Below, piece after piece: positions 43,938 through 53,947 of a DNA stretch of 64,000 nt (position 1 is its first letter; every line of letters begins with the position of its first letter). The notes below the pieces were generated by a model. That model did no database searches. It had not been told where the DNA came from and was given only the letters and a program-made list of their open reading frames with translations. This DNA is from Sphingobacterium sp. (lineage in GTDB: Bacteria; Bacteroidota; Bacteroidia; Sphingobacteriales; Sphingobacteriaceae): assembly GCA_031286695.1 (NCBI GenBank), contig JAITTY010000002.1, positions 1 through 64,000 on the forward strand, given 5' to 3'. Both the position numbers and the translations under genes were made by a program.

Positions 43938-45914
43938 ATGAAATCAAAAATTATACTGGTAGGATTGGCCTATTTGTCGTTTATGGCAAATGTAAAGTCG
44001 CAGGATCTGATCAAACAGATTCCCGAAGATGCTGAAATTATTGCGGCGTTCAACGTGAAAGATATTGTACAGAAGGCAAATGCAAATAAGCTGAACGAGT
44101 TGCTTCAGAAAACTGGTTTTTTTGAGAAATCGGGAATCTCAGCGAGCAATGATATTAAAAATTTGGGGGTAGATCTATCCCAAACAGCCTATTTTTATAC
44201 AAGGAAGACCGATAGTATCAGTTTTACGGAATTCATATTTTCTTTGGACAACAAGGGGCAATTTGAGAAACTGCTTCATGAGGCGGGAGAACCCAAGGCA
44301 TTTGCCAATGGTTATACGAGCATAGGTCTCAAAGCAGGCAGTATGTTGGTGTATAACGATCGTGTTGCACGATTTATTTCGGCGACAACGAATACCAACT
44401 TCTTAGACAACGATTCAATTGCTAATCATTATGGAATTAAAAAGGTTGATTACGTCGCACGTCCATCTGACGACGATGATGAAGCTTGGGCAGATACAAC
44501 AGTTGCCGCCGTGGATTCCGTTGCTGCAGTTTGGGATGAAGATGAAAAACCGCTTGCCGTTCCGGTGGCGCCGCCAGTTGCTATCGCCGTTGAACCCGAT
44601 ACGATAGTCGCTGCGACAGAAGCATTCCCTCCGGTTGCTGATATTGCTATAGGTGATGCGGTTGAAATGCATGATCCTAGTTATTATGATTCGCTTTATA
44701 CGGCGTATGAAGATCAAAATCGAAAAAATGATTCTATTCGAAATGGATTACGCGATAAATGGTTGTTGAATGAGACTAACCGTTTGCTTTCGGGGAATTA
44801 TAAGTCCCTGTCAAATGCAGATCAGGAGAAAGTTCTAAAAAATCTAGGGCTTATTCGATTGTATGTTCCTCATGTAGAGGATTTATATCGTGGCCTTATG
44901 CCTTATACCACCTCTCTTCCTTATTACTACATGGGGATCAAACTGGATAAGTTCAAGACGGGTTATCAAGATGGCCTATTGGATTTAGTGCAAGAGGGGA
45001 ATGTGCTGAAATTAAAGGGATCTGTGGGTTTAGATAAAACCCTTGCTGAGATGACCAAAAGAATGTATGCGCGAAAACCTAATTCGAAGTTCAGTAAATA
45101 TTTAACGGATAAAACCTTAGGTTTTTTTAATGTGAATATTAATTCGGAGGCTTATCTGAGAGAGATGCCTGCTTATATGGCAAAATATTATAGCGGTTTA
45201 TTGGGGCCTCAACAGGATGTCGTAGAATGGGGGCTGATGGCTCTTGAAATAGCACTGGATGAAAAGGCCATTGCCCAGGTGATGCCAGGAGACCATTTGG
45301 TTGTCGTGAATGGTCTTCGGAAGTTCAAAAAAGACTATATCGATTACACCTACGACGATGATTACAATGCAACCGAAGTGAAAAAGACAAAGGAAGAAAC
45401 ACTTCCTGTATTTATCTGGATGTTTACATCGAAGGATCAACGTCTGATTAAAAAGGGGTTAGAAATGGCCGTTTCAAAGAACGTTGGGCAGATTCATGAT
45501 GGTATTTATGCTTTTTCAACAAAGAAAGCCATGGATTTCCCAATGTATGTTCTTCTGAAAGAAGATCTGGTTATGGTCAGTAATGATTCGTTGTCTTTGA
45601 ATGATATTCGTCAGAATAAGATGAATGCTCCCGCAAATAAAGACTTTGTAAAACTGATGAAGCAAAACAAGATGTCTGCGGCCATTGATCTGCAAAAGCT
45701 TCCCACTATGTTAAAGGAAATGGGGGTTACACCTGGTAAACAATGGGAAGAAACACTGGCGCAACTCAATCAATATGGCAGTACCGCAATTACTTCCAAA
45801 GGTGTTGTTGGCAATCGTGCTGAGGCTGAAATGTCGACAAGATTGCCGCAGACCAATGATGGTGCGATCAGTTATTTGCTCGATCAAATTTTGGTGGAAT
45901 TAAATAAAAAGTAA
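43938..45914 (+). CDS. Exported DUF4836-like protein with acidic low-complexity insertion
   Basis: A 658-aa product with a signal peptide (cleaved near VKS-Q, 22). The N-terminal block LIKQIPEDAEIIAAFNVKDIVQKA and the overall length recall DUF4836, a Bacteroidota family of unknown function; this is from memory. Residues about 170-250 are a low-complexity insertion rich in Asp, Ala, Val and Pro (PSDDDDEAWAD, PVAPPVAIAV) that probably forms a flexible, acidic, possibly metal-binding loop. The C-terminal half looks like repeated alpha/beta segments. No catalytic motif is seen. Confidence 0.65.
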   Translation: MKSKIILVGLAYLSFMANVKSQDLIKQIPEDAEIIAAFNVKDIVQKANANKLNELLQKTGFFEKSGISASNDIKNLGVDLSQTAYFYTRKTDSISFTEFIFSLDNKGQFEKLLHEAGEPKAFANGYTSIGLKAGSMLVYNDRVARFISATTNTNFLDNDSIANHYGIKKVDYVARPSDDDDEAWADTTVAAVDSVAAVWDEDEKPLAVPVAPPVAIAVEPDTIVAATEAFPPVADIAIGDAVEMHDPSYYDSLYTAYEDQNRKNDSIRNGLRDKWLLNETNRLLSGNYKSLSNADQEKVLKNLGLIRLYVPHVEDLYRGLMPYTTSLPYYYMGIKLDKFKTGYQDGLLDLVQEGNVLKLKGSVGLDKTLAEMTKRMYARKPNSKFSKYLTDKTLGFFNVNINSEAYLREMPAYMAKYYSGLLGPQQDVVEWGLMALEIALDEKAIAQVMPGDHLVVVNGLRKFKKDYIDYTYDDDYNATEVKKTKEETLPVFIWMFTSKDQRLIKKGLEMAVSKNVGQIHDGIYAFSTKKAMDFPMYVLLKEDLVMVSNDSLSLNDIRQNKMNAPANKDFVKLMKQNKMSAAIDLQKLPTMLKEMGVTPGKQWEETLAQLNQYGSTAITSKGVVGNRAEAEMSTRLPQTNDGAISYLLDQILVELNKK

Positions 45915-45926
45915 CTAAAAGGAGTT

Positions 45927-45965
45927 CCAAAACAATTTTATTACGCTATTGTTTGGGTTTCTTTT
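45927..45965 (+). terminator. Weak candidate terminator
   Basis: CCAAAACAAT (45927-45936) pairs with ATTGTTTGG (45948-45956) with one bulged A and is followed by GTTTCTTTTG. It starts 12 nt after the DUF4836-like stop codon. Confidence 0.45.
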
Positions 45966-46029
45966 GTAATATTATGGTTATATTTTTGTAATGTTAAAAT
46001 AATATTAAGATCGTTTGGGTTGTTTATAG

Positions 46030-46037
46030 TATTTTTG
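46030..46037 (+). promoter_or_regulatory. Candidate -7 element of the PHP phosphatase gene
   Basis: TATTTTTG fully matches TAnnTTTG, 53 bases before the ATG at 46091. A similar TATTTTTG at 45981-45988 is an alternative. Neither has a -33 TTTG at the ideal distance. Confidence 0.35.
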
Positions 46038-46090
46038 ACATTTAACAGAATAAGTAAACAGACAAAAAAAACGATTTTATACATCACGAT

Positions 46091-46891
46091 ATGGGGATAT
46101 TTTCAAAACTGTTTGGAAACAAAACTCAGGATTCAAAAGTAAAGGTTGTCGGTAAATTGGCTTTCTTGGAGGTGGATATGCATAACCATATCCTTCCTGG
46201 AATAGATGATGGAAGTCAATCAATTGAACAATCATTAGTATTGTTGAAAGGGCTTGGCCGAATGGGCATCGAGAAATTTATCTGTACACCGCATATTATG
46301 GATGGTGTACATCCAAATTCGATTCGTACGATTGAAGCTGCTAAAGATAAATTACTCGCTGGTATAGTTGGGGTGCCCAATATGCCAGAAATTCATGCGG
46401 CAGCTGAGCATATGATTGATGACGGAATAGTGAATCTCATCGGATCGAATGAACTCTGTGTAATGCCTGGTGGTTATGTGCTTATTGAGATGTCCTATTT
46501 ACAAGAATCCAAAGCGCTATTTCAAACGATATTGGATATACAAAATCTCGGTTATCAACCTATTTTAGCACATCCAGAACGTTATAATTATTATCATTAC
46601 AACTTCAACATGTATAAGCAGATTAAGGACGCTGGTTGTATGTTGCAGCTTAACTTGCTGTCTATCAGTCGGTATTATGGTGTTGAGGTGAAATCGGCAG
46701 CTTTGACAATGATTAAATCTGGGATGTATGATTTTGTGGGGTCAGACGCGCATCATGAACGCCATTTGGCCGCTTTGGAAGATGTGGTGGCTAAATATCC
46801 TGTACGTGATTTACTCAAAACATGTCCCATATTGAATCCGTCATTGCAAGACCATTTGGGAAGTAATAAGAATGTGATCGCTACTGGCTAG
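46091..46891 (+). CDS. PHP-type tyrosine-protein phosphatase, CpsB/YwqE-like
   Basis: A 266-aa cytoplasmic protein of the PHP metallo-phosphoesterase family. Metal-binding motifs are DMHNHILPGIDDG (about 30-42), CTPHIM, the Glu in VLIEMSY, AHPERY and the C-terminal GSDAHHERH. In Gram-positives CpsB/YwqE dephosphorylates BY-type tyrosine kinases that control capsule synthesis; in Bacteroidota such genes commonly lie near exopolysaccharide genes, but none are seen here. It is a single-gene unit bounded by a promoter candidate and a strong terminator, so its partner kinase must be elsewhere. Length is normal for the family. Confidence 0.9.
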   Translation: MGIFSKLFGNKTQDSKVKVVGKLAFLEVDMHNHILPGIDDGSQSIEQSLVLLKGLGRMGIEKFICTPHIMDGVHPNSIRTIEAAKDKLLAGIVGVPNMPEIHAAAEHMIDDGIVNLIGSNELCVMPGGYVLIEMSYLQESKALFQTILDIQNLGYQPILAHPERYNYYHYNFNMYKQIKDAGCMLQLNLLSISRYYGVEVKSAALTMIKSGMYDFVGSDAHHERHLAALEDVVAKYPVRDLLKTCPILNPSLQDHLGSNKNVIATG

Positions 46892-46915
46892 CATCAAAAT
46901 ATATTAATTGGAGAA

Positions 46916-46946
46916 AGAGATACCCTTTTAGGTATCTCTTTTTTTG
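46916..46946 (+). terminator. Intrinsic terminator
   Basis: AGAGATACC (46916-46924), a 6-nt loop, GGTATCTCT (46931-46939) and a following run of T make a standard rho-independent terminator 24 nt after the phosphatase stop codon. Confidence 0.9.
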
Positions 46947-47136
46947 TGATAATTTTATCTGTCCTGGCAGATACCGCCTGCTTTTAGTCCAGTTAGTCTG
47001 CTTTGCAGTAAGGACGTATTTTAAATTTTACGAGGGATTCTTGGCTGTTATTTGCTGTTTGTAGTTGCTTTAACTCATGTAGATTATTTTCGTTCGCGTT
47101 TGTGTTTTGCCCATATGGATATTTCGAAAATTTGGC

Positions 47137-47144
47137 TACTTTTG
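47137..47144 (+). promoter_or_regulatory. Candidate -7 element of the gene at 47162
   Basis: TACTTTTG fully matches TAnnTTTG. It lies inside the extended open frame that begins with GTG at 47102, which supports the ATG at 47162 as the true start, with a leader of about 10 nt. Confidence 0.4.
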
Positions 47145-47161
47145 GTTTTAGCATTTTTCAT

Positions 47162-48745
47162 ATGAGAGGAAACAGAATTTTTATTCAAGACTGGATAGCA
47201 CACCATACTTATCAAAAAACAAACGAAATAGATAGTTATTACTTACGTGTTGCAAATGAAATCAATGATAGTTTATCTACACTATGGTTTGAGGAGCAAG
47301 AGACAAATGATCTCATTCATACAGATGCTTTAAAGACATTAAGTATCTATCTGACATGTTATTTAGAAGACGTTATTGCGAAAACAGGAATTTTTGCTGC
47401 ATTTCGGACGATCCATACAGAACTGTACAATCAACTTTTACCTTTCTATCCTAATAATGACTTAACGGACTATTATGCTGAGGATATCAATAGTGAAGAT
47501 ATTGCTGTATTGACTTGGTTATTTTTCAGTGAACGTAATCCCCATTTATTTATTGATCCCCGTGGTCGTTTGATCCAATTGGTTACAGATTTGGCCTATT
47601 CGATCTTGGAAGAACATTATGAAGTTGCTCCTGAAAATGAGAAGCTAAAGCAAGAATATGTTTTGGATGAGGATGCGAACTATTTCGAGGTCCGAAATTT
47701 TATTGAGAAACTTGTCGCTACAAATTATCTGACGGCAGGTGAATATAATACCAATCTCAATCATTTGATGCAAGTTGCAGAAATTGGACGGTATCAACAC
47801 GATCAGAATCAGCTCCAACAGATGATCTATCGTGTTCGAGACAACCATTTCAATAATTATAGACTGCATTTGTTTGCATTGAAGGCATCTGAATTTGTCG
47901 CTGAAGTGATTGGGAAAGAACATCCACTGTATCGTCTTGTCAAAACATTGGGCAATCGTATTAATAGCTTTTTTGAATACGTTAAAACGGATGAGCTGTA
48001 TGTGCATGTAAAACATATCGGTACAAAAACTGCATTCAAAATCTTTAAAGATTCTATACAACAATTTGTTGAACCTACGGAAACCTTATCTTTCTATATG
48101 GAAATTGTACCTTGGCAAGATGCATGGAACTTATCTGGAATTATGACTGTTGTCAACGCCGAGGAGATAAATTTTGACTTACCAGAGCAGTATGAGATGA
48201 CGTATCGAATAGAAGCCATGAATGGTAAGGATAAGAGCTTGAAGAAAACGGAAAAGCAGCTGAAAGATATGGGTAAATTATTCCAGTCAGAACATAAGGC
48301 AGCTGTCGCATTTATGGAAGGGAAAGATGTTAGAGAATTTGCTGTTGATTTCTTTAAGAAATATCAGCAAAAATATCCGAGTAAAGAGGAGTCTCCTTTG
48401 CCGGAGCCAAATTTGGATATTACGGAAGATGCCAAAGTTACTGTATTCTTTAATCCAAAGACAGGATTGGAGGTTTTCGGTGGTATTGAGGAGTTCTTCC
48501 CATTGAAGCATAACAGCTTTGTAGAGGAAGATGGTCAAAGTGAAGTACCATATGCGCGGTATTTTCTAAATCTTTTGGTTGAGGATTTCTTCCCTAGCGA
48601 GCTGCCTAAGTATTATGTCAATCTATTCAAGGCAGATGTGGACAAGCAGTTCTTTTTTCCTCTGAATGATGAAGTACTTGATTTCTTTCTCCGTTTCTAT
48701 AAACGAGGAAGCTATTTCTTAGGCCCATTTCCGCTGTTAAAATAA
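47162..48745 (+). CDS. Conserved-looking cytoplasmic protein of unknown function
   Basis: A 527-aa product starting MRGNRIFIQDWIAHHTY; an upstream GTG frame exists but overlaps a promoter element. There is no signal peptide or membrane segment. It is acidic and mostly helical, with a helix-rich middle (about 150-330) and blocks such as DIAVLTWLFFSERNPHLFIDPRG, FYMEIVPWQDAWNL and a C-terminal YYVNLFKADVDKQFFFPLNDEVLDFFLRFYKRGSYFLGPFP. I recognise no family. It is monocistronic, bounded by a promoter candidate and a terminator. Coding quality (long, uninterrupted, normal codon use) leaves little doubt that it is real. Confidence 0.85.
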   Translation: MRGNRIFIQDWIAHHTYQKTNEIDSYYLRVANEINDSLSTLWFEEQETNDLIHTDALKTLSIYLTCYLEDVIAKTGIFAAFRTIHTELYNQLLPFYPNNDLTDYYAEDINSEDIAVLTWLFFSERNPHLFIDPRGRLIQLVTDLAYSILEEHYEVAPENEKLKQEYVLDEDANYFEVRNFIEKLVATNYLTAGEYNTNLNHLMQVAEIGRYQHDQNQLQQMIYRVRDNHFNNYRLHLFALKASEFVAEVIGKEHPLYRLVKTLGNRINSFFEYVKTDELYVHVKHIGTKTAFKIFKDSIQQFVEPTETLSFYMEIVPWQDAWNLSGIMTVVNAEEINFDLPEQYEMTYRIEAMNGKDKSLKKTEKQLKDMGKLFQSEHKAAVAFMEGKDVREFAVDFFKKYQQKYPSKEESPLPEPNLDITEDAKVTVFFNPKTGLEVFGGIEEFFPLKHNSFVEEDGQSEVPYARYFLNLLVEDFFPSELPKYYVNLFKADVDKQFFFPLNDEVLDFFLRFYKRGSYFLGPFPLLK

Positions 48746-48775
48746 CAAGCTGTAATTTATATTCCATAGAAATAA

Positions 48776-48809
48776 ACAAAAAACCATGGCTTCTGCCGTG
48801 GTTTTTTGT
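48776..48809. terminator. Intrinsic terminator
   Basis: ACAAAAAACCATGGC (48776-48790) pairs with GCCGTGGTTTTTTGT (48795-48809) around a TTCT loop, with one G-U pair. It includes A and T runs, so it can stop transcription from both sides. Confidence 0.85.
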
Positions 48810-49013
48810 TTGTGCAATGCTATACATTCCCTGCATAGGGAAATGTTCTTTACGTATTTCATGATATTGATGTTAATTTAATATAAAATGATTATAATTA
48901 AAATGTTATCACGAGCTATTTTTCGGACTGCGATCCAAATGTCCCATGCAATTCATTGGAATATTTCAAAAAATTCTAACTAAACTTGTACGATCAATTA
49001 TATGTGATGAAGC

Positions 49014-49568
49014 ATGCCTATTGAAAATAACAGTGATTTGGATTTTAAAACTTTCTTTTTGTCGTATAAGGACAAAGTGTATAAATATGCCTATTTACAT
49101 CTAAAAGAAGAGCCAGCTGCCGCAGATTTGGTCCAGGAAACATTCTCTAGAATCTGGAAAAAATGGGCAGAATTGGATGGAAGTAAAAATCCACAATCTT
49201 ATCTTTATACGATTGCCCGGAATCTTGTATTTGATGAACTTCGGAAGCAAAAGGTTCGATTCCAATTTCAAACTACAGATGTCGATCATACCCAATTAGT
49301 GGACAATTCGAATGAGGAAACCATCCGATTTAAGGATTTGGAGCGTGTTTATCGGGAAGCTGTTGCAAAACTTCCAAAGGCGCGTCTTGAAATTTTTCTT
49401 TTGAGCAAAGAGGAGTTTTTGGACAATCAGGAGATTGCGGATAGACTCGGTATTTCTGTCAATACAGTCCGGGATCAATTGGTGAAGGGCAATAAATTTG
49501 TCCGTCAATATATTCTTGATCATTTTGAGATTTCAATAGCCCTATTGATTTTTTTAAATATTTTTTAG
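49014..49568 (+). CDS. ECF sigma factor, FecI-like
   Basis: A 184-aa sigma-70 family protein. Region 2 (about 10-80) contains VYKYAYLHLKEEPAAADLVQETFSRIWKKW and YLYTIARNLVFDELRK. Region 4 (about 115-170) contains LPKARLEIFLLSKEEFLDNQEIADRLGISVNTVRDQLVKG, a helix-turn-helix that reads the -35 element. The short hydrophobic tail (ISIALLIFLNIF) is common in Bacteroidota ECFs of this group. The next genes encode a FecR anti-sigma and a SusC with an STN domain, so it is the output of a cell-surface signalling relay that turns on the SusCD pair when ligand binds. It probably recognises its own promoter. Confidence 0.93.
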   Translation: MPIENNSDLDFKTFFLSYKDKVYKYAYLHLKEEPAAADLVQETFSRIWKKWAELDGSKNPQSYLYTIARNLVFDELRKQKVRFQFQTTDVDHTQLVDNSNEETIRFKDLERVYREAVAKLPKARLEIFLLSKEEFLDNQEIADRLGISVNTVRDQLVKGNKFVRQYILDHFEISIALLIFLNIF

Positions 49569-49624
49569 AGCAGGGTCGTCTTTGTGTCCTTTAGGTACGT
49601 ATATGTATTTAAAGACGGATAGAG

Positions 49625-50575
49625 ATGATGAATTCCAAAATAGCTGCTTTATACAAAAAATTCCTAAGGGGGGAGTTAAGTCCCGAGGAAACCGCTATAT
49701 TTCTTGATTTACTTACTTCGTGTGAAAGGGATGAACTTCCTGACCTGGATGAGGTTGTTGCGTTGGATGACCGTGATTGTGAGCTGAACAAAACAACTTC
49801 TGAAGATATTTTCTTTGCGATTACAGGTACACCGTTGCGTACACCTACAGTGTCTATTTGGAAAAAAAGATGGTCTGTTATTTCTGCTGCTGCCTGCACG
49901 CTGTTGATCGGTCTCGCCTTCTTATTTCAATTTAAGGGGCAGCATAAGAATTCGGCCTATGCAATTGTCCATTATTCCAACCCAACAAAATTTGTGAAGC
50001 GGCTTGTACTCCCAGATGGTACACATGTTTCTCTTCGGCAAGGAGCGAAGATCGAATTGCTGTCAGATTTTAATACAGACAGTTTACGTCGTATCAAACT
50101 TTCAGGCGAAGCTTTTTTTGAAGTCGCCAAAAATCCTGAACAACCATTTGTGATTGCCAGCTCCGGCGACTTTGATGTTCGCGTATTGGGTACTGCATTT
50201 AACTTAAACTGTTCGCAGGGCCACAGCCGCCTGGTGCTGAATCACGGCCGGGTGTGTGTGTCTCGCGGGAAGGAACATTCCATTGTGCAACCTGGGCAGC
50301 AAGTTGCTTATGATAGGCAACAAAAACAATTTGATGTATCCAAAGCGGATACGACCATTGCATCCAACTGGAAGAGTGATCTTTTGTCATTTAAAGAGGT
50401 GCCTCTTTCCCAGATCGTGGCCGATCTCAATAATCTTTATCCTGACAGTCATCTTGAATTAATCGATTCTTTCCAGACGGAAAGCTATACTGGTTATCTA
50501 CCGGCAAGTGATCTAGAAAAGTCGCTTACGATGCTTAATACTGCTTTTAATCAAATAATTATCTATAAAAAGTAA
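49625..50575 (+). CDS. FecR-family anti-sigma factor
   Basis: A 316-aa inner-membrane protein. The cytoplasmic N-terminal part (about 1-82) binds the sigma factor; a single membrane helix follows at about 83-103. The periplasmic FecR domain (about 115-225) includes VKRLVLPDGTHVSLRQGAKIEL, GEAFFEVAKNPEQPFVI and VRVLGTAFNL. A C-terminal DUF4974-type domain (about 250-316) resembles an STN fold and meets the STN domain of the transporter encoded 3 nt downstream. It holds the sigma factor until the receptor signals. Start is the first of two ATGs. The gene order sigma-FecR-SusC is standard. Confidence 0.93.
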   Translation: MMNSKIAALYKKFLRGELSPEETAIFLDLLTSCERDELPDLDEVVALDDRDCELNKTTSEDIFFAITGTPLRTPTVSIWKKRWSVISAAACTLLIGLAFLFQFKGQHKNSAYAIVHYSNPTKFVKRLVLPDGTHVSLRQGAKIELLSDFNTDSLRRIKLSGEAFFEVAKNPEQPFVIASSGDFDVRVLGTAFNLNCSQGHSRLVLNHGRVCVSRGKEHSIVQPGQQVAYDRQQKQFDVSKADTTIASNWKSDLLSFKEVPLSQIVADLNNLYPDSHLELIDSFQTESYTGYLPASDLEKSLTMLNTAFNQIIIYKK

Positions 50576-50578
50576 TTT

Positions 50579-53500
50579 ATGAAAAGAACCAATTACTATT
50601 TAAAACTTATGGGAAGTGCTTTGCTCTTTCAGTCGCTCGCACTTCAGACCATGGCATCACAATTTTCGACCAGTGAAGGGATTGGGAAAATCCTCACGCG
50701 AATGGAGCAAAAATTTAATATCAAATTTGGTTACGATGCATCCATATCAAATCAAAAAGTCAATGACTTAGTCGATTTGGATAAATTGAAAAAGGAGCAG
50801 ATTGTTCAATTTATCCAGACAATTTCAGATGGAAATCTTGAGGTCAAGAAAATTGATGATAAGCTGTATGTGATCTCGAAGAAAAACAGCACCGATGTTC
50901 GCGTGAAGAATGATAAGCCGGTTTCCACTGTTGCCAACGAAACCAGGGGGAAGGTTGTCGATCAGGAGACAGGACAGCCTATCGCTGGTGTGACGGTCCG
51001 CGTAAAAGGGACGGCCACAGCTGTTACGACCGACGAAAACGGTACATTTAGATTGCCTGCTGGGACAGATGGGGCTTTACTTCAGATTTCCTATGTCGGA
51101 TACGAAAGCATTGAAATTTTAGCTACGCAAGCTGGAACAATAAAACTGGTTAAATCATCAAATTCATTGGATGAGGTCGTTGTAACTGCTTTAGGAATAA
51201 AAAGGGAGCAAAGAGCGCTGGGGTATGCTACCCAGAGTGTGAAAGGAGAGGATCTGACACGTGTGAAAGGGGTTGATGTCGGTACTACTTTGACAGGGCG
51301 GATGTCGGGTGTGCGTGTTTTGAACAGCACGGAATTTAACAGTACGCCTCAAATCCAAGTAAGGGGGCTAACGCCTATTTTAGTGATAGACGGTGTTGCA
51401 TATGAAAATCTGACATTACGAGATGTGCCGGTAGATAATATTGAGGATATGACTGTATTGAAAGGTGCGACAGCAACTGCCTTATATGGTAGTATGGGTG
51501 CCGGCGGAGCGATTATGGTGACTACGAAGAAGGGGCTTGGCGAGAAAGGAACAGAGATTACGGTCAATAGTAACAATATGTTCTTTTCGGGTTATTTGGC
51601 GCTCCCTGAGGTGCAAAGTTCATATTCCTCGGGGGAATTCGGTAAATTCAATAACAATGATTATGTCTGGGGGGACAAACTGGATATCGGTCGTACGGCG
51701 TCGCAGTGGAATCCATTGACCAAGCAATTAGAAGTGCAACCGCTGACGTCTCGTGGTAAAAATAACTTTCAAAACTTTCTCGAACCAGGTTTTATATCTA
51801 ATAACACGGTGAGTTTTACCAACCAAGGTGAATACGGAAGCATAAGGACATCCATTAACCATATTTATAATAAAGGGCAGTACCCTAATCAGAAGTTGAA
51901 CATGACGAACTTGTCGGTTTCCGGGCAGACTAAAATCAGCAGTAAGTTCGATCTGGAAACACGGCTTGCATATAACCGAAATGCATCATCTAACAACTTT
52001 GGAGCAGGCTACAATGATCAGGGGTATATTTACAATATTTTAGTATGGACAGGCCCTGAATATGATCTTGAGCAATATAAGGACTATTGGATGATTAAAG
52101 ACCAGAAACAGAACTGGATGTACAATGGCTGGTATGACAATCCATATTTGATCGCTTATGAGAAAACAACGCCTAGCTTAAGTAATAAATTGAATGCTGC
52201 AATTACATTGAATTACAAGGTTGCAGATTGGGGTAAATTTATGTTAAGGACGGGGTACGATTATTTAAGTGAAACCAGAACGCAGCAAAACCCGATCGGG
52301 ATTTATGGTACGCGTGGCGGTTTTACGGATTTCGGGGGATTTGACAGTAAGGGGAAATACATGAAAGCCAAATACGACGGTTTTAGTTCCAATAACGATT
52401 TGATCTTTACGGGAAAAAAATCTTTCGGTGATTTTGCTATAGATGGATTGCTGGGTGCAGCCATATTCTATCGTCAGAATAATAGTTTGATTTCCAAGAC
52501 AATGAACGGTTTGTCCATTCCGGGCTACTATTCTTTACGTAATTCAATTGATCCGGTCAATTCTATTGAATCTAGGGTACGGGAAATGAGAAATGCCCTT
52601 TATGGACGTTTGTCTCTATCTTGGAAGAATGCCATTTTTGTTGAGGCGACAGGGCGTAACGATTGGTCGTCAACCTTGTCCAAAGAGCATCGTGCATATT
52701 TTTACCCGTCAGTATCGGGAAGTGTTATTATTTCTGATTTGTTGCCAAGTAAACCACAATGGCTGGATATGCTGAAGGTACGTGGTTCATGGGCGGTCAC
52801 CAAGACAGTTCCTGATCCATACGAGATCAATCAAGTATTTAGGGTCAATAATAATGTCTGGGATGGGGCTCCAACAGCAACCTATGCAATAACAAATTCC
52901 GATTATCAATATGATATCAAAGATTTTTCAATCTCGCCAACGCAACGTGATTTGACTGATGTGGGAATTGATTTTGCATTATTGAAAAATAGGTTATATG
53001 GTAATTATACCCGTTATTATCGTTTATTGCACAATCAGGCCATCTATAATAATATATCCTCTTTCACGGGATTTAAGTATAGGCTGATCAATACAGGAGA
53101 GGAGCGCATGACCAAAGGGCATGAAATTACTATCGGTGGTACTCCGATCAAGCGCAATCACTTTAAATGGGATGTGAGTTTGAATCTATCACAGAATCTA
53201 GAATACTTCCATTCTTTGGATCCTCGTTATTCCAGCGATGCATTATATGTTCAAAAAGGATTGCGGACAGATTATATCACTTCCAAAGATTGGGAGCGTG
53301 CTCCAGATGGGCAAATGGTGTTAAATGCTGCTGGGATGCCTATATCGGCCAATTATAAAGCACAATTGATCGGGTATTCGGCACCAAAATGGTTTTGGGG
53401 CTTGACAAATCAGTTTAGTTATAAAGACTTTTCGCTGTCATTCAGTTTGGATGGCAGAATTAATGGGATGTCCTATTCAAATATGAATGCACGTTTATGG

Positions 53501-53947
53501 CAAACTGGAGCCCATCCTGATTCGGATAATAGCTACCGTTATGAAGAAGTCGTGAATGGAAATAAAACTTACGTAGCACCGGGCGTGAAAGTCGTGTCGG
53601 GATCGGTTAAATATGATAATTATGGTCGTGTCTCCGAAGATACCCGGGTATTTGAGAAAAACGATAAAGTGGTTTCTTATGAATCTTATTGGAAGACTGC
53701 ATATTCAGGCAGACAGAACTATTGGGACGAAACTTTTGTAAAACTACGTGAGTTATCAATCAATTATTCTGTTCCGGCGACTGTTGCGCAAAAATTTAAA
53801 GCGAAGCGAGCGAGCGTGGGTGTAACGGGGCAGAATCTGTTGTTGTGGACGAAAACCTATAAATTTTCTGATCCAGATCGTGGACAAGAGGATTTAAGTT
53901 CTCCTTCGATGCGTTACATTGGATTTAATCTGAACCTGACTTTTTAA
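50579..53947 (+). CDS. SusC/RagA-type transporter with STN signalling domain
   Basis: A 1122-aa outer-membrane transducer-transporter. Signal peptide (about 1-26), STN (secretin/TonB N-terminal) domain at about 32-100 (IGKILTRMEQKFNIKFGYDAS), carboxypeptidase-like regulatory domain (about 122-195), TonB box region SLDEVVVTALGI (about 195-206), plug (about 210-320) and barrel ending GFNLNLTF. The STN domain marks it as a signalling receptor that talks to FecR. It starts 3 nt after fecR, so the three are one operon. The substrate is not shown by the sequence. Confidence 0.95.
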   Translation: MKRTNYYLKLMGSALLFQSLALQTMASQFSTSEGIGKILTRMEQKFNIKFGYDASISNQKVNDLVDLDKLKKEQIVQFIQTISDGNLEVKKIDDKLYVISKKNSTDVRVKNDKPVSTVANETRGKVVDQETGQPIAGVTVRVKGTATAVTTDENGTFRLPAGTDGALLQISYVGYESIEILATQAGTIKLVKSSNSLDEVVVTALGIKREQRALGYATQSVKGEDLTRVKGVDVGTTLTGRMSGVRVLNSTEFNSTPQIQVRGLTPILVIDGVAYENLTLRDVPVDNIEDMTVLKGATATALYGSMGAGGAIMVTTKKGLGEKGTEITVNSNNMFFSGYLALPEVQSSYSSGEFGKFNNNDYVWGDKLDIGRTASQWNPLTKQLEVQPLTSRGKNNFQNFLEPGFISNNTVSFTNQGEYGSIRTSINHIYNKGQYPNQKLNMTNLSVSGQTKISSKFDLETRLAYNRNASSNNFGAGYNDQGYIYNILVWTGPEYDLEQYKDYWMIKDQKQNWMYNGWYDNPYLIAYEKTTPSLSNKLNAAITLNYKVADWGKFMLRTGYDYLSETRTQQNPIGIYGTRGGFTDFGGFDSKGKYMKAKYDGFSSNNDLIFTGKKSFGDFAIDGLLGAAIFYRQNNSLISKTMNGLSIPGYYSLRNSIDPVNSIESRVREMRNALYGRLSLSWKNAIFVEATGRNDWSSTLSKEHRAYFYPSVSGSVIISDLLPSKPQWLDMLKVRGSWAVTKTVPDPYEINQVFRVNNNVWDGAPTATYAITNSDYQYDIKDFSISPTQRDLTDVGIDFALLKNRLYGNYTRYYRLLHNQAIYNNISSFTGFKYRLINTGEERMTKGHEITIGGTPIKRNHFKWDVSLNLSQNLEYFHSLDPRYSSDALYVQKGLRTDYITSKDWERAPDGQMVLNAAGMPISANYKAQLIGYSAPKWFWGLTNQFSYKDFSLSFSLDGRINGMSYSNMNARLWQTGAHPDSDNSYRYEEVVNGNKTYVAPGVKVVSGSVKYDNYGRVSEDTRVFEKNDKVVSYESYWKTAYSGRQNYWDETFVKLRELSINYSVPATVAQKFKAKRASVGVTGQNLLLWTKTYKFSDPDRGQEDLSSPSMRYIGFNLNLTF

